Assembly: GCF_963378095.1 (NCBI RefSeq)
Contig: NZ_OY726397.1
Location: forward strand, 4,960,001-5,024,000
Direction of reading: 5' to 3'
Length of the DNA stretch: 64,000 bases
DNA from: Mycolicibacterium sp. MU0053
GTDB lineage: Bacteria > Actinomycetota > Actinomycetes > Mycobacteriales > Mycobacteriaceae
In this document: positions 8,555 through 16,827 of the stretch, in pieces
How positions within the stretch are numbered: position 1 is the stretch's first letter
Layout: each line of letters begins with the position of its first letter
Position numbers and translations under genes: made by a program
The notes under the pieces: model-generated
The model's database searches: none
What the model saw: only the letters and a program-made list of their open reading frames with translations
What the model was told of the DNA's origin: nothing

Positions 8555-9529
8555 TCAGCTGATGCCGACGACTTCCTGGGCGATCGTAGCCAGGCGAGCC
8601 TGCGCCGCCGAGACCACGCGCGCACGGTTCTTGTGCGCCTCCTCGTAGGCGATGATCACCCGGATGTCGGCGGGTTCGGTGAGATCCTTCACCGCGGTCG
8701 CCGCCTCATTGACGTTGAGATCGTCGTAGTCGGCCACCGGGAGCTCGTCCGCATCCAGTACGCCCGAGGCTCCGCGCGCCGAATGGATGGCTTCAGCGGC
8801 CCGATCGGCTCCCTCGCCGCGGGTGATCCGCTCCGCGGTCTGCAGTGCAGAGTCGCGGGCGCCGGACAGCGTCTTCGCCGCAATCTCGCCGGTCCGGGAC
8901 CCGCGGTTGACCAGCTCGGAAATGGTGGGACGCACCGAGCGCACGGCCTCAGCGGCCCGTTCGGCACTGCGCGCCGACCAGGTCAGCGGCAGGTTCACGA
9001 ACTTGATCGCGCCGCCGGCCGCAGCCTGCAGCGGTGTCCGCCGCAGTGCGGCCGGACCGCCGAGCGCATCCTCGGCCAAAACCGTGGTCAGCCACTCGAC
9101 AGTCGCCGAATGCGCCGTGATGAGCCGGGTCGCCAACGCCTCGACGTCCTTGTCGCCGGCAGCGACGGCCAGCGCCTTGACGTAGCGCGACCGGTCCAAC
9201 AGCTGGTTCTCCAGCGCGAGGTCGCCGAGCAGCGCCTCGTCGAACGGCTCGGCCTGCTCGGTCAGCGCCTTGACGGCTGCCGCGGCACGGCCCAGGAGCG
9301 GCCCGATCACGTCGGGGAAGCCGCCCAGGTCACGAATCGCCTTCTCCAGCGCCTCCGCCCGGATGCGGCCGTTGTTGGCGTTCTGTTCCAGCTCGGTACG
9401 CACCGCCTCGGTACGGGCCTGCGCGATCCGGGTCTCGGCGACCTGGATCTCGGTATGCGTCAGGTCCAGCAAGGTGCGCAGCTGGGCGAGCAAGGTCGAG
9501 ATATCGGTCTGTGTGGTGCGTGATGCCAT
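8555..9529 (-). CDS. Ferritin-like domain protein of mycobacterial type
   Basis: A 324-residue soluble, mostly helical protein. The first about 150 residues look like a four-helix ferritin-like bundle with paired acidic positions: LLDLTHTEIQVAETRIAQAR, FDEALLGDLALENQLLDR, then HSATVEWLTTVL. The second half is Ala/Arg-rich and amphipathic, with repeated heptad-like patterns suggesting coiled coil or protein contact. Such proteins are conserved in mycobacteria, and their biochemical role is not established. A hairpin follows the gene and a SigF-like promoter precedes it. Iron binding is inferred from the fold only. Confidence 0.75.
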   Translation of the reverse strand: MASRTTQTDISTLLAQLRTLLDLTHTEIQVAETRIAQARTEAVRTELEQNANNGRIRAEALEKAIRDLGGFPDVIGPLLGRAAAAVKALTEQAEPFDEALLGDLALENQLLDRSRYVKALAVAAGDKDVEALATRLITAHSATVEWLTTVLAEDALGGPAALRRTPLQAAAGGAIKFVNLPLTWSARSAERAAEAVRSVRPTISELVNRGSRTGEIAAKTLSGARDSALQTAERITRGEGADRAAEAIHSARGASGVLDADELPVADYDDLNVNEAATAVKDLTEPADIRVIIAYEEAHKNRARVVSAAQARLATIAQEVVGIS

Positions 9530-9602
9530 GCTTTTCCACCCCTAAAGAGTTTGTCGATGTTCTTGTAATGCCGACAGCACGGGACTGCGGCCTCCCCGTA
9601 CG

Positions 9603-9629
9603 GTTACCCGGCACCCCCGGCGGGATAAC
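9603..9629. promoter_or_regulatory. Two overlapping divergent SigF-like promoters
   Basis: On the plus strand GTTA (9603-9606), 15 nt, GGGATA (9622-9627) faces the small Cys-rich gene. On the minus strand GTTA (9629-9626), 16 nt, GGGTAA (9609-9604) faces the ferritin-like gene. Both are imperfect. The rest of the 235-bp gap shows no other clear signal. Confidence 0.4.
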
Positions 9630-9764
9630 CAAATCAACGCGGTGTGAGATAGCTCTCGATGCGTGTAGCGCGGCGCCGCATCGGGGAGCGGGGACGCGTT
9701 TGTCCGGGGCGCAGGTGGGAACCCGACGACGAACACCACCAGCACCAGTCAAGGAGGCGGGCTC

Positions 9765-10019
9765 ATGACCATCTGCGCTACCTGCGGCAACGACTACGAC
9801 AAGGCTTTCACCGTGACCTGGCACGACGGTCGCGAGGCAACGTTCGACAGCGTGGAATGCGCCGCCGTGCACCTGGCCCCCGAGTGTGAGCACTGCGGAT
9901 GCCGAATCCTGGGCCACGGCATCGAGACCGACGCGGGGATGTTCTGTTGCGCGCATTGTGCCCGCAAGGACACCAACGCCGATGTCAACGATCGCGATCC
10001 GGTGCCGGCCGGCGCCTGA
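9765..10019 (+). CDS. Small Cys-rich metal-binding protein (prokaryotic metallothionein/zinc-ribbon type)
   Basis: An 84-residue protein with nine Cys. CATCGNDYDKAF opens it (CxxC), then an isolated Cys in SVECAAVH, then CEHCGCRILGHG, then CCAHCARKD. The pattern CEHCGCRI is reminiscent of bacterial metallothionein-like zinc clusters. Zn or Cu binding is likely, with a role in metal buffering or as a zinc-ribbon. AAGGAGGC just before the ATG fixes the start. It neighbours a ferritin-like protein and a ZIP transporter, fitting metal homeostasis. Confidence 0.75.
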   Translation: MTICATCGNDYDKAFTVTWHDGREATFDSVECAAVHLAPECEHCGCRILGHGIETDAGMFCCAHCARKDTNADVNDRDPVPAGA

Positions 10020-10101
10020 ATCAGCTCGAGATCGGCACCGAAACCCCCTGCGCCGTCGGCCATTTCGGGGATACCCCGGCCCACCGTCGCCGCGACGCGC
10101 A

Positions 10102-10128
10102 CTATTGATCTTTTTTGCTTATCAATAG
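10102..10128. promoter_or_regulatory. Perfect AT-rich inverted repeat (operator or hairpin)
   Basis: CTATTGAT (10102-10109) and ATCAATAG (10121-10128) flank 11 nt including a T6 run. It lies about 180 bp before the MFS gene and is strikingly AT-rich for this genome. It could be a repressor operator in the transporter promoter or a terminator of the preceding small gene. Confidence 0.5.
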
Positions 10129-10160
10129 AGCGTAAATGTGTCCTTGTTGTTGATGAGTCC

Positions 10161-10201
10161 GACACCTACCGTCTGAGGTGTCCACCATCACAGGGGACAC
10201 C
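10161..10201 (+). promoter_or_regulatory. Mutually exclusive hairpins in the MFS leader
   Basis: GACACCT (10161-10167) can pair with AGGTGTC (10176-10182). The overlapping GGTGTCC (10177-10183) can instead pair with GGACACC (10195-10201). A further GGACACC is at 10270-10276. This switch-like arrangement could be an attenuator or riboswitch-like leader, or simply repeated operator half-sites. Confidence 0.35.
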
Positions 10202-10310
10202 CCACCGACCGTTGAGCGGTGCCGCGCTGCCGAGATCTGCACTGGGCCCGTGAGCCACGACCGGTGGTCGGACACCGTCCGCCTCGTCGGGCGCAGATGA
10301 AAGGCCCACC

Positions 10311-11684
10311 ATGACGCTCGCTCCGTCGATCCGCGTCCAAAGCGTGATCGATGACACCCCAATGAATTTGAAACGCTGGGGCGTTGTCGCACTGTGCTTC
10401 GTCATCGCCCTCCTGGACGGTTTCGACACTCAATCCATCGCCTTCATCGGGTCCTCGATCGCCGAAGAGTTCGCGATGTCGACGGCATCGATGACCGCCG
10501 TGATCACCGCCAGCACCGTCGGCATGGCACTCGGGGCCATCACCCTGGGCTCGGTCGGCGACCGCATCGGACGCAAGCGCGCAATTCTATTGGCGCTCAG
10601 CATTTTCGGATTCTTCTCCTTCCTCGGGGCGTTCGCCCAGGCGCCTTGGCAGATCATCCTGCTGCGCTTCCTGATCGGACTCGGCATGGGCGGCGCCACG
10701 CCGTCGCTGCTGGCCCTGGCGGCCGAATACAGCCCCGTGGAATCGCGAAAGATGTCGATGACGCTGGTGCTGCTCGGCCTACCCGGCGGCGCGATGCTCG
10801 GTGGTGTGGTGGCCGCGGCCTGGTTGCCCGTCCTCGGCTGGCGCGGCATCTTCCTGCTCGGCGGCGTGCTGCCCCTCTTGCTGCTGGTGCTGGTCGTTCT
10901 GCTACTCCCCGAGTCCCCGAGTTACCTGGCCACCCGCGGTGATGCCGCCAGCCAGGCCAAGGCACGTAACCTGTTGCGCCGCATGACCGGTGTGACGGTC
11001 GCCGAGGGCGCCACGCTGCAGGCCGAGGAGAACGGCGAGAATGCCGGATCCATCAGGGCCCTGTTCCACGCCCAGTTCCGCAGTTCGACGATCACGATCT
11101 GCGCGATCTACCTGGCGAACTGGGTGGCGTGGTTCCTGTTGCTGCAATGGACACCGACCGCACTGCACCAGGCCGGGCTGTCCAAGGAGCAGGCCGCCTC
11201 CGGCACCATCGTCGTCAACGGGGCGTTCATCTTGTTCTCGTTCCTGGTCACGGCGTTGCTGGCCCGAGTGGCGGTACGCACCCTGCTGCTCGGCATGTTC
11301 GGCGTGGGCATCCTGGTCGCACTGGGTCTGTCCGTCAGTGGCTCGAACTGGACGTTGACCTTCATGTTGATCGCGTTGGCCGGCTTCGGGATCGGTGGCC
11401 AGCAGCTGGTGTTGAACTACCTGATCGCCGAGACGTACCCGACCCACCTGCGGGGCACCGCCACCGGATTCTCGATCGGCGTCGGTCGCACGGGCTCGAT
11501 AATCGGGTCGGCTCTCGGCGGCGCGCTACTCAGCAGTGTCGGCGTCGGCGGATACTTCGGATTCATCGCGATCCCCCTGGCGATCGCCGCGCTCGCAACC
11601 CTGATGCTCCGGTCCCGACGGAGCGAGATGCCCGGCGGAAACGAGGACGACGAGGTGCTCGTGTCGGTCGGAGACCAGCGATAA
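10311..11684 (+). CDS. MFS transporter, aromatic acid:H+ symporter (AAHS) type
   Basis: A 457-residue inner-membrane carrier with twelve predicted hydrophobic segments. The first TM segment contains LLDGFDTQSIAF, the D-G-x-D motif diagnostic of the AAHS family (PcaK, BenK, MhpT). The loop 2-3 motif GSVGDRIGRKRAI and the mid-protein PESPSYL are typical MFS/AAHS signatures. It probably imports an aromatic or cyclic carboxylate with protons. The start follows GAAAGG; an internal ATG at 10359 would remove 16 residues and is possible. The leader has several hairpins. No catabolic gene is directly adjacent, so the substrate is unknown. Confidence 0.9.
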   Translation: MTLAPSIRVQSVIDDTPMNLKRWGVVALCFVIALLDGFDTQSIAFIGSSIAEEFAMSTASMTAVITASTVGMALGAITLGSVGDRIGRKRAILLALSIFGFFSFLGAFAQAPWQIILLRFLIGLGMGGATPSLLALAAEYSPVESRKMSMTLVLLGLPGGAMLGGVVAAAWLPVLGWRGIFLLGGVLPLLLLVLVVLLLPESPSYLATRGDAASQAKARNLLRRMTGVTVAEGATLQAEENGENAGSIRALFHAQFRSSTITICAIYLANWVAWFLLLQWTPTALHQAGLSKEQAASGTIVVNGAFILFSFLVTALLARVAVRTLLLGMFGVGILVALGLSVSGSNWTLTFMLIALAGFGIGGQQLVLNYLIAETYPTHLRGTATGFSIGVGRTGSIIGSALGGALLSSVGVGGYFGFIAIPLAIAALATLMLRSRRSEMPGGNEDDEVLVSVGDQR

Positions 11685-11689
11685 ATCGT

Positions 11690-11716
11690 CGCCACGCGGC
11701 CGCCGGCACCGTGGCG
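11690..11716 (+). terminator. Hairpin after the MFS gene
   Basis: CGCCACG (11690-11696) and CGTGGCG (11710-11716) form a 7-bp stem immediately after the stop. Confidence 0.45.
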
Positions 11717-11742
11717 CCGTCGGCGACCGTGCCGGGTCGATA

Positions 11743-11769
11743 GTTTCGACTGGGACGAATCTGGGGAAT
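11743..11769 (+). promoter_or_regulatory. SigF-like promoter of terC
   Basis: GTTT (11743-11746), 17 nt, GGGAAT (11764-11769), ending 28 nt before the GTG start of terC. Confidence 0.45.
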
Positions 11770-11797
11770 CGGCTGCCGAGGGAAGGCGGTCTGCTCG

Positions 11798-13024
11798 GTG
11801 GATGTTCCTGGTTGGGTATGGGCCCTGACGGTCGCCGGCATCGCCGGCTTGCTGGCCTTCGACTTTATCTTCCATGTCCGAAAGCCCCACGTCCCCACGC
11901 TCAAAGAAGCCGCCGTGTGGTCGGCGCTCTACGTCGGCATCGCGCTGTTGTTCGGGGTCGGGGTGCTCGTGTTCGGGGGCGTCGGGCCCGGATCGGAATA
12001 CTTCGCCGGGTACGTCACCGAGAAGGCGTTGTCGGTGGACAACTTGTTCGTCTTCCTCGTCATCATCGCCAGCTTCCGGGTGCCCCGCGAGGATCAGCAA
12101 AAAGTGCTGCTGTTCGGGATCGTCTTCGCACTGATCGCCCGCAGCGGGTTCATCTTCCTCGGCGCCGCGTTGATCAACATGTTCGCGTGGGTGTTCTACG
12201 TATTCGGGCTGATCCTGCTGCTCACCGCCGGCGGCCTCCTCAAACCGGAGGACAGCGACGAGTCCCGGAGCGCGGACAACTTCGTGGTCCGCACGGCCAA
12301 GAAGCTCATTCGGACCAGCGAGCACTATGACAGCGACAAGCTGACCACGGTAGTCGACGGCCGGCGGATGCTCACCCCGATGCTGCTGGTCATGGTTGCG
12401 ATCGGCGGCACCGACCTGTTGTTCGCGCTCGATTCGGTCCCGGCGATCTTCGGCCTGACTCAGAACGTCTATCTGGTCTTCACCGCGACGGCGTTCTCGC
12501 TGTTGGGCCTGCGGCAGCTCTACTTCCTCATCGACGGCCTGCTGGATCGGCTCATCTACCTGTCCTACGGTTTGGCGACGATCCTCGGATTCATCGGCGT
12601 GAAGCTGATCCTGCACGCGCTGCACGAGAACAACGTGCCGTTCATCAACGACGGCGAACCGGTGCCGGTGGTCGAAGTCAGCACCGGCACATCGCTGACG
12701 GTGATCATCGGCGTGCTTGTCGTCACCGTGGTGGCCTCGCTGCTCAGCAACAAGGGCAAGGCCCAGACGGCGATCATCAACGCGCGCCGCCACGCCACGG
12801 CCTATCTCGATTCGGAGTACACCCACGATCCCCGGGAACGGGAGCGGATCTTCGCCGACCTGCTCAAGGAACGGGACCAGATCCTGGCGCTCGGACCCAA
12901 GTACCGCCAGTTGGTCCGCGACGAGGCCGCGCTGTTGGAGTTGCTCGAACGCGCGGCCGCCAGCCACGACGAGGCCGTGGCCCGCGGGCAGGCCGAGCCG
13001 TTCACGCGCCGGGGTTTGACGTAG
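11798..13024 (+). CDS. TerC/Alx family membrane protein
   Basis: A 408-residue integral membrane protein. Two inverted-repeat halves carry the family's acidic membrane motifs: EKALSVDNLFVFL (about residues 74-86) and GGTDLLFALDSVPAIF (about 204-219). TerC/Alx proteins are linked to tellurite resistance and to manganese export that supports metalation of secreted proteins. The GTG start follows GGAAGG. The C-terminal about 90 residues are charged and cytoplasmic (ERERIFADLLKERDQIL), longer than in minimal TerC proteins. The 3' end overlaps the convergent MFS gene by 23 bp. Confidence 0.93.
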   Translation: MDVPGWVWALTVAGIAGLLAFDFIFHVRKPHVPTLKEAAVWSALYVGIALLFGVGVLVFGGVGPGSEYFAGYVTEKALSVDNLFVFLVIIASFRVPREDQQKVLLFGIVFALIARSGFIFLGAALINMFAWVFYVFGLILLLTAGGLLKPEDSDESRSADNFVVRTAKKLIRTSEHYDSDKLTTVVDGRRMLTPMLLVMVAIGGTDLLFALDSVPAIFGLTQNVYLVFTATAFSLLGLRQLYFLIDGLLDRLIYLSYGLATILGFIGVKLILHALHENNVPFINDGEPVPVVEVSTGTSLTVIIGVLVVTVVASLLSNKGKAQTAIINARRHATAYLDSEYTHDPRERERIFADLLKERDQILALGPKYRQLVRDEAALLELLERAAASHDEAVARGQAEPFTRRGLT

Positions 13025-14414
13025 CCGGCCGCCGTGCGGTCCAGCGGTTGGCGATCAGTGCGCCGCACACGATCGCGCACCCGATGGTGCCGATGGCCAG
13101 CGGCATGTTGATGCCCGCGTCGGTCGGGTACAGATCGGGGGCGAGGTGCGCCGCGAGCACGGCCGCAGACACCGCACTCCCGAAAGCGCCGCCGACGGTG
13201 CGCAGCACCTGGTTGAAGCTCACAGCACTACCCAGCGCCGTATCGGCGACGCTGCGCTCGATGAGGACGGGCATCGCCGCGTAGGTCATCCCCATCCCGA
13301 CGCCGAAGCCGAACATCCCGATCATGACCTCCCACAGTTCGTCGTGGGCGAGCCACATCAGCAGGCTCGCGGCGGTCACGAGCCCGGACCCGACGAGAAT
13401 CAAGGTGCGCAAACCGATTCGATGCGCCAGCAGACGTACGGCGCGGTTGGCACCGAAACTTCCGACCGACAGCGGGAGCATCACGAAGCCGGCCCAGAAC
13501 AGCGGCATCGCGATCCCGTAGCCCGTCGCGGCGGGCGCCTGGGCGATGAGGCTGACGATCGACAGGCCCACATACATGGCCGCGCCGAGCCCGATTGCCG
13601 TGCAGTTCGCGACGAGCACATCCTGGTTGCGCATCACCCGCAGGTTGATCAGCGGGTGCGGGGTTCTCAGCTCCACCGCGCACCACCCGGCCAGGATGGC
13701 GGCGGCCGCGGCCAGCAGTGCCAGCGTCAAGGGCGACAGCCACCCCCAGTTGGAGCCCTCGCTGATGGCGAGCAACAGAACCGACAGCCCGACAGCGATC
13801 AGCACCGCCCCGCGGACGTCGAACGGACCGCGCGGTGCTCGCTCGTCCGGACCGTCGGGAACCATCCGCCACACCACCGCCAGGGCCGCCAGCAGGAACA
13901 GGGCGGCGAACCAGAACGCCGAGCGGAAGCCGAACAGGGCCGCCAGGATGCCGGTCAGCGGGTAGCCGACGCCCAAACCCGTTGCGACGGTGACCGACAG
14001 GCTCGAGATACCCGGTCGGACCTGGCGATCGGGTAGGTAGCGGCGGGCCATCGCGATGGTCACCGGAACGATGCCGTAGGTCAGGCCCTGCAGCGCGCGC
14101 CCCGCCAGAAAGATCGCGAAGTTAGGGGCCGCCGCGGCCAGGGCCGAGCCAGCCAGGATCAAGGCCAGCGAGATCAACAGCAGCCGCTTCTTGTGGGGGC
14201 CATCGCTGAGCCTGCCCATGATCGGGGTGGCAATGGCACCGACCAGGAGATTGACGGTCAGCGTCCATTGCCCGGTGCTGACCTCGACGCTCAGCTCGTG
14301 GGAGATGGTCGGCACCAACAGCATCCCCAGTGAGCTCACGACGGCAGTGGTGAGCGCGGCGAACACCAGTGCGGCCAACAGTCGCGGCTGCACTGCGGGC
14401 TTAGTCAACGTCAT
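13002..14414 (-). CDS. MFS drug-efflux type transporter
   Basis: A 470-residue membrane protein with twelve to fourteen hydrophobic segments. The loop 2-3 motif IMGRLSDGPHKKRLLL and the early TM region AALTTAVVSSLGMLLVPTI fit the DHA2-like drug:H+ antiporters. The start codon lies inside the 3' end of the MarR gene (14-bp overlap), so both are cotranscribed. A MarR partner is the usual arrangement for an efflux pump induced by its substrate. The substrate cannot be deduced. Confidence 0.88.
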   Translation of the reverse strand: MTLTKPAVQPRLLAALVFAALTTAVVSSLGMLLVPTISHELSVEVSTGQWTLTVNLLVGAIATPIMGRLSDGPHKKRLLLISLALILAGSALAAAAPNFAIFLAGRALQGLTYGIVPVTIAMARRYLPDRQVRPGISSLSVTVATGLGVGYPLTGILAALFGFRSAFWFAALFLLAALAVVWRMVPDGPDERAPRGPFDVRGAVLIAVGLSVLLLAISEGSNWGWLSPLTLALLAAAAAILAGWCAVELRTPHPLINLRVMRNQDVLVANCTAIGLGAAMYVGLSIVSLIAQAPAATGYGIAMPLFWAGFVMLPLSVGSFGANRAVRLLAHRIGLRTLILVGSGLVTAASLLMWLAHDELWEVMIGMFGFGVGMGMTYAAMPVLIERSVADTALGSAVSFNQVLRTVGGAFGSAVSAAVLAAHLAPDLYPTDAGINMPLAIGTIGCAIVCGALIANRWTARRPATSNPGA

Positions 14415-14826
14415 CGGCCACCAGCTTGTGCAACAGCGGGATGACGGCCGCCAGGGCGCGCTGTTCGTCGACGGTCAGTCGCTCTGCGATGGCCTCCTGC
14501 AGCCAGCGGGCTCCGGTGCAGCGTTCCGCCTCCAGGCGGTCCCGTCCCGTCGCGGTGAGTTCGATCCAGATTCGGCGGCGATCGCACTTGTCCGGGGTGC
14601 GCGCGATGAGGCCGAGACTTTCGAGCTCACGCACCGTCGTGGTGATCGCCTGCGGGCTGATCTTTTCGGCCGCCGCCAGCCTGGACGCCACGGTGGGACC
14701 GTGTTTCTCCAGGTAGGCCAGCACGCCGACCTTGCCTACCGAGATCGTGCGGTCGGCCGCGAACCGCCGCCACAGCGGGCGCAGCGCCTCCCGCAACTGA
14801 TGCGCGATCTGTGGGTCGTCGGTCAT
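14401..14826 (-). CDS. MarR family transcriptional regulator
   Basis: A 141-residue winged-helix repressor. The recognition region is ASRLAAAEKISPQAITTTVRELESLGLIARTPD (read in two parts, about residues 48-80), and the wing contains DRRRIWIELTATGR, the D-x-R-x-x motif of MarR. It heads a two-gene operon with the efflux MFS gene. A near-perfect palindrome just upstream of its start is the probable autoregulatory operator. Ligand release of repression by the effluxed compound is inferred from the family. Confidence 0.92.
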   Translation of the reverse strand: MTDDPQIAHQLREALRPLWRRFAADRTISVGKVGVLAYLEKHGPTVASRLAAAEKISPQAITTTVRELESLGLIARTPDKCDRRRIWIELTATGRDRLEAERCTGARWLQEAIAERLTVDEQRALAAVIPLLHKLVADDVD

Positions 14827-14843
14827 TGCGTCGACAATACATA

Positions 14844-14864
14844 TTGGTCAACTATGTTTACCAA
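14844..14864. promoter_or_regulatory. Probable MarR operator
   Basis: TTGGTCAAC-TAT-GTTTACCAA is a 21-bp palindrome with 8 of 9 arm positions matched, 18 bp before the MarR start. A further ATTGGTC follows at 14864-14870. Length and position fit a MarR site controlling the MarR-MFS operon. Confidence 0.75.
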
Positions 14865-14901
14865 TTGGTCGTGGCAATCCCTCTCGCCGCCACACCGTAT
14901 G

Positions 14902-14926
14902 GTTTGGCCGACGCCCGACGGGGAAC
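14902..14926 (+). promoter_or_regulatory. SigF-like promoter before the DUF4193 gene
   Basis: GTTT (14902-14905), 15 nt, GGGAAC (14921-14926), 59 bp before the start. Confidence 0.4.
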
Positions 14927-14985
14927 AACTGCGGGATCACCGACGTTGTGCAGCCGAAGCCGCGTGCAGACCGAGAGGGACAATG

Positions 14986-15285
14986 ATGGCCACTGACTAC
15001 GACGCACCCCGCCAGAAGGAAGCCGACCTGTCGGCCGATGAATCGCTGGAAGCGCTGGCGGGCCGACGCCAGGACGCCGCCACCGCGGTGATCGACGTCG
15101 ATGAGGCCGCGGACTTCGAGGCCTTCGAACTGCCCGGCGCAGACCTTTCCGGCGAGGAGTTGACCGTGCGGGTGGTGCCCAAGCAGGCCGACGAATTCAC
15201 CTGCACCAGTTGCTTCCTGGTGCAACACAGCAACCGGATGGCGCGCCAGAGCGACAACCAACTGATCTGCGCCGACTGCGCCTGA
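14986..15285 (+). CDS. DUF4193 family zinc-ribbon-like protein
   Basis: A 99-residue actinobacterial protein. Of two adjacent ATGs, the second (MATDYDAPR, the usual DUF4193 N-terminus) has better spacing to GAGAGGG. The acidic middle (IDVDEAADFEAFELPGADL) is followed by FTCTSCFLVQHSNRMA and ICADCA, a CxxC...CxxC zinc-ribbon. The C-terminus resembles the RNA polymerase-associated zinc proteins of actinobacteria, but the function is not established. It is encoded alone, convergent with the P450 gene (16-bp gap). Confidence 0.9.
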   Translation: MATDYDAPRQKEADLSADESLEALAGRRQDAATAVIDVDEAADFEAFELPGADLSGEELTVRVVPKQADEFTCTSCFLVQHSNRMARQSDNQLICADCA

Positions 15286-15301
15286 GTCCGGCGCGGCCGG
15301 G

Positions 15302-16747
15302 CTAGCGCAGCCGCCGCAGCGTGATCGGCAGACCGTCGTCCGGGGTGGGCCCGGTCCCCCACGTCAGCTGCGGTCGGTAGCCGGCCGGGACGCTCCACTC
15401 GAAGTGCCGCAGCAGTTGATGCAGGATGGCCTTGACGTTCATGTTGGCGAAGTGCTGACCGATGCACTTGTGGGCACCACCCCCGAACGGCGCGAAGGCG
15501 TACCGGTGCACCGCCGTCGCATCGGCGCCGGCGAGGAAGCGGTTCGGATCGAAGCGGTCCGGATCGGGCCACCAGTCGGCCAGCCGCATCGAGGCGTAGA
15601 CGTTGATCGCGACCTGCGTGTTGCGCGGAACGTAGTGACCGGCGATCTCCGTGTCGGTGATGGCCTGTCGAAACAGCGTTCCCGCCGGCGCATACATCCG
15701 CAAGATCTCCTTGAAGGCCGCGTCCAGCACCGGATAGTCGTCCAGATCCGCGAGCGTGAGCTGATCGTTGGCGTTGGCGAGCGCCTCTTCGCGTAACCTG
15801 TCCTGCCACTGTGAATTTCGGCCAAGCTCGTAAACCAGCATGGCGATGGCGATCGCGCTGGTGTCGTGGGCCGCCATCAGCAGAAAGATCATGTGGTTGA
15901 CGATGTCGGTGTCGCTGAACCGCTCACCGTCGTCGTCGCGGCTGCGGCACAGCATCGAGAACAGGTCGGTGCCGTCCCCCGCGCGGCGGTCGGGCAGTTG
16001 GGTCGCGAAGTAGCGCTGCAGGCGCTCGCGGGCCCGCAGGCCGCGCGCCCACGTGCCACCGGGGACATCGGCGCGCACGACGGCCTGCCCGCCGCAGACG
16101 GTGGCATGGAAATCGGCGGCCAGCTGGTCGGTTTCGGCACCGAGCTGCGCGCCGACGAACACCTCGGCGGACTGGTCCAGCAGCAGATGCTTGACCGAGG
16201 TGTAGAACGGAAACTTGCTTGCGGCAGGCCAATTCGTGACGGTTCGCGCGATACCAGGTCGCATCAGGTCCAGATAACCCTCGAGTGCGGAGCGCGTGAA
16301 CGCCTGTTGCATGATCCGACGGTGGTCGCGGTGCTCGTCGAAATCCAACAGCATGATGCCGCGGTGGAAGAACGGCCCGATGACCGGAGCCCACCCCCGA
16401 GTGCTGGAGAACGCCTTGTCCCTGTTGATCCACACCGTCTCCAACGCCTCGGGACCCATGGCCGACACGACCCGGAAGCCGACGCCGCCGGCCCACCACA
16501 CCGGCCCATAGCGCTCATAGCGCTGCCGCGCGAACTCGAGCGGATCGGCCAGCGTGCTCATGATGTGCCCCAGCACGGGGAACCCATAGTTGCCCAACAC
16601 GGGTTTGAGGCCCGACCCCTGGGGCGCCGGCGCGAGTTCCTGTTCTCGGCTCGGGTAGCGCGAGGTGAATGCCGCTGCCGCGCTCTGCAGTCGATGTTTG
16701 GCCAGGGCCGCACCCGGCGGCGACAGCAGTGTCGTCGGTGCATTCAT
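15302..16747 (-). CDS. cyp136: Cytochrome P450, CYP136-like
   Basis: A 481-residue heme monooxygenase. The frame is open much further upstream, but the ATG at 16747 follows GAGGAGG with 6-nt spacing. Motifs: PPFFHR-like substrate region GPFFHRGIMLLDF, I-helix AAHDTSAIA (about residue 295), KEILR (ExxR), and heme loop FGGGAHKCIG with Cys about 428. The N-terminal proline-rich PQGSGLKPVLG and the GPFFHRG block match my memory of M. tuberculosis CYP136 (Rv3059), which also lies next to a TetR gene. The substrate is unknown; the catabolic context suggests a lipid or terpenoid. Confidence 0.93.
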   Translation of the reverse strand: MNAPTTLLSPPGAALAKHRLQSAAAAFTSRYPSREQELAPAPQGSGLKPVLGNYGFPVLGHIMSTLADPLEFARQRYERYGPVWWAGGVGFRVVSAMGPEALETVWINRDKAFSSTRGWAPVIGPFFHRGIMLLDFDEHRDHRRIMQQAFTRSALEGYLDLMRPGIARTVTNWPAASKFPFYTSVKHLLLDQSAEVFVGAQLGAETDQLAADFHATVCGGQAVVRADVPGGTWARGLRARERLQRYFATQLPDRRAGDGTDLFSMLCRSRDDDGERFSDTDIVNHMIFLLMAAHDTSAIAIAMLVYELGRNSQWQDRLREEALANANDQLTLADLDDYPVLDAAFKEILRMYAPAGTLFRQAITDTEIAGHYVPRNTQVAINVYASMRLADWWPDPDRFDPNRFLAGADATAVHRYAFAPFGGGAHKCIGQHFANMNVKAILHQLLRHFEWSVPAGYRPQLTWGTGPTPDDGLPITLRRLR

Positions 16748-16773
16748 CCCGGGCCTCCTCGTGGAGCGGTCTC

Positions 16774-16802
16774 TGGTACATTTTCCGCCAGATATTGGTA
16801 CA
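16774..16802. promoter_or_regulatory. Candidate operator between P450 and TetR genes
   Basis: Direct repeats TGGTACA at 16774-16780 and 16796-16802 are spaced 22 bp (two helical turns) in the 80-bp divergent intergenic region. An inverted TCTGG/CCAGA pair overlaps them. Binding by the divergent TetR is inferred. Confidence 0.45.
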
Positions 16803-16827
16803 GAACCGTGCCAGATGGGTGAGACGG

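Noticed and set aside
11417..12967. 516-residue minus-strand frame antisense to the MFS gene and terC
   Set aside because: Shadow of high-GC codon bias; repetitive charged composition without any domain, and two recognised genes on the other strand.
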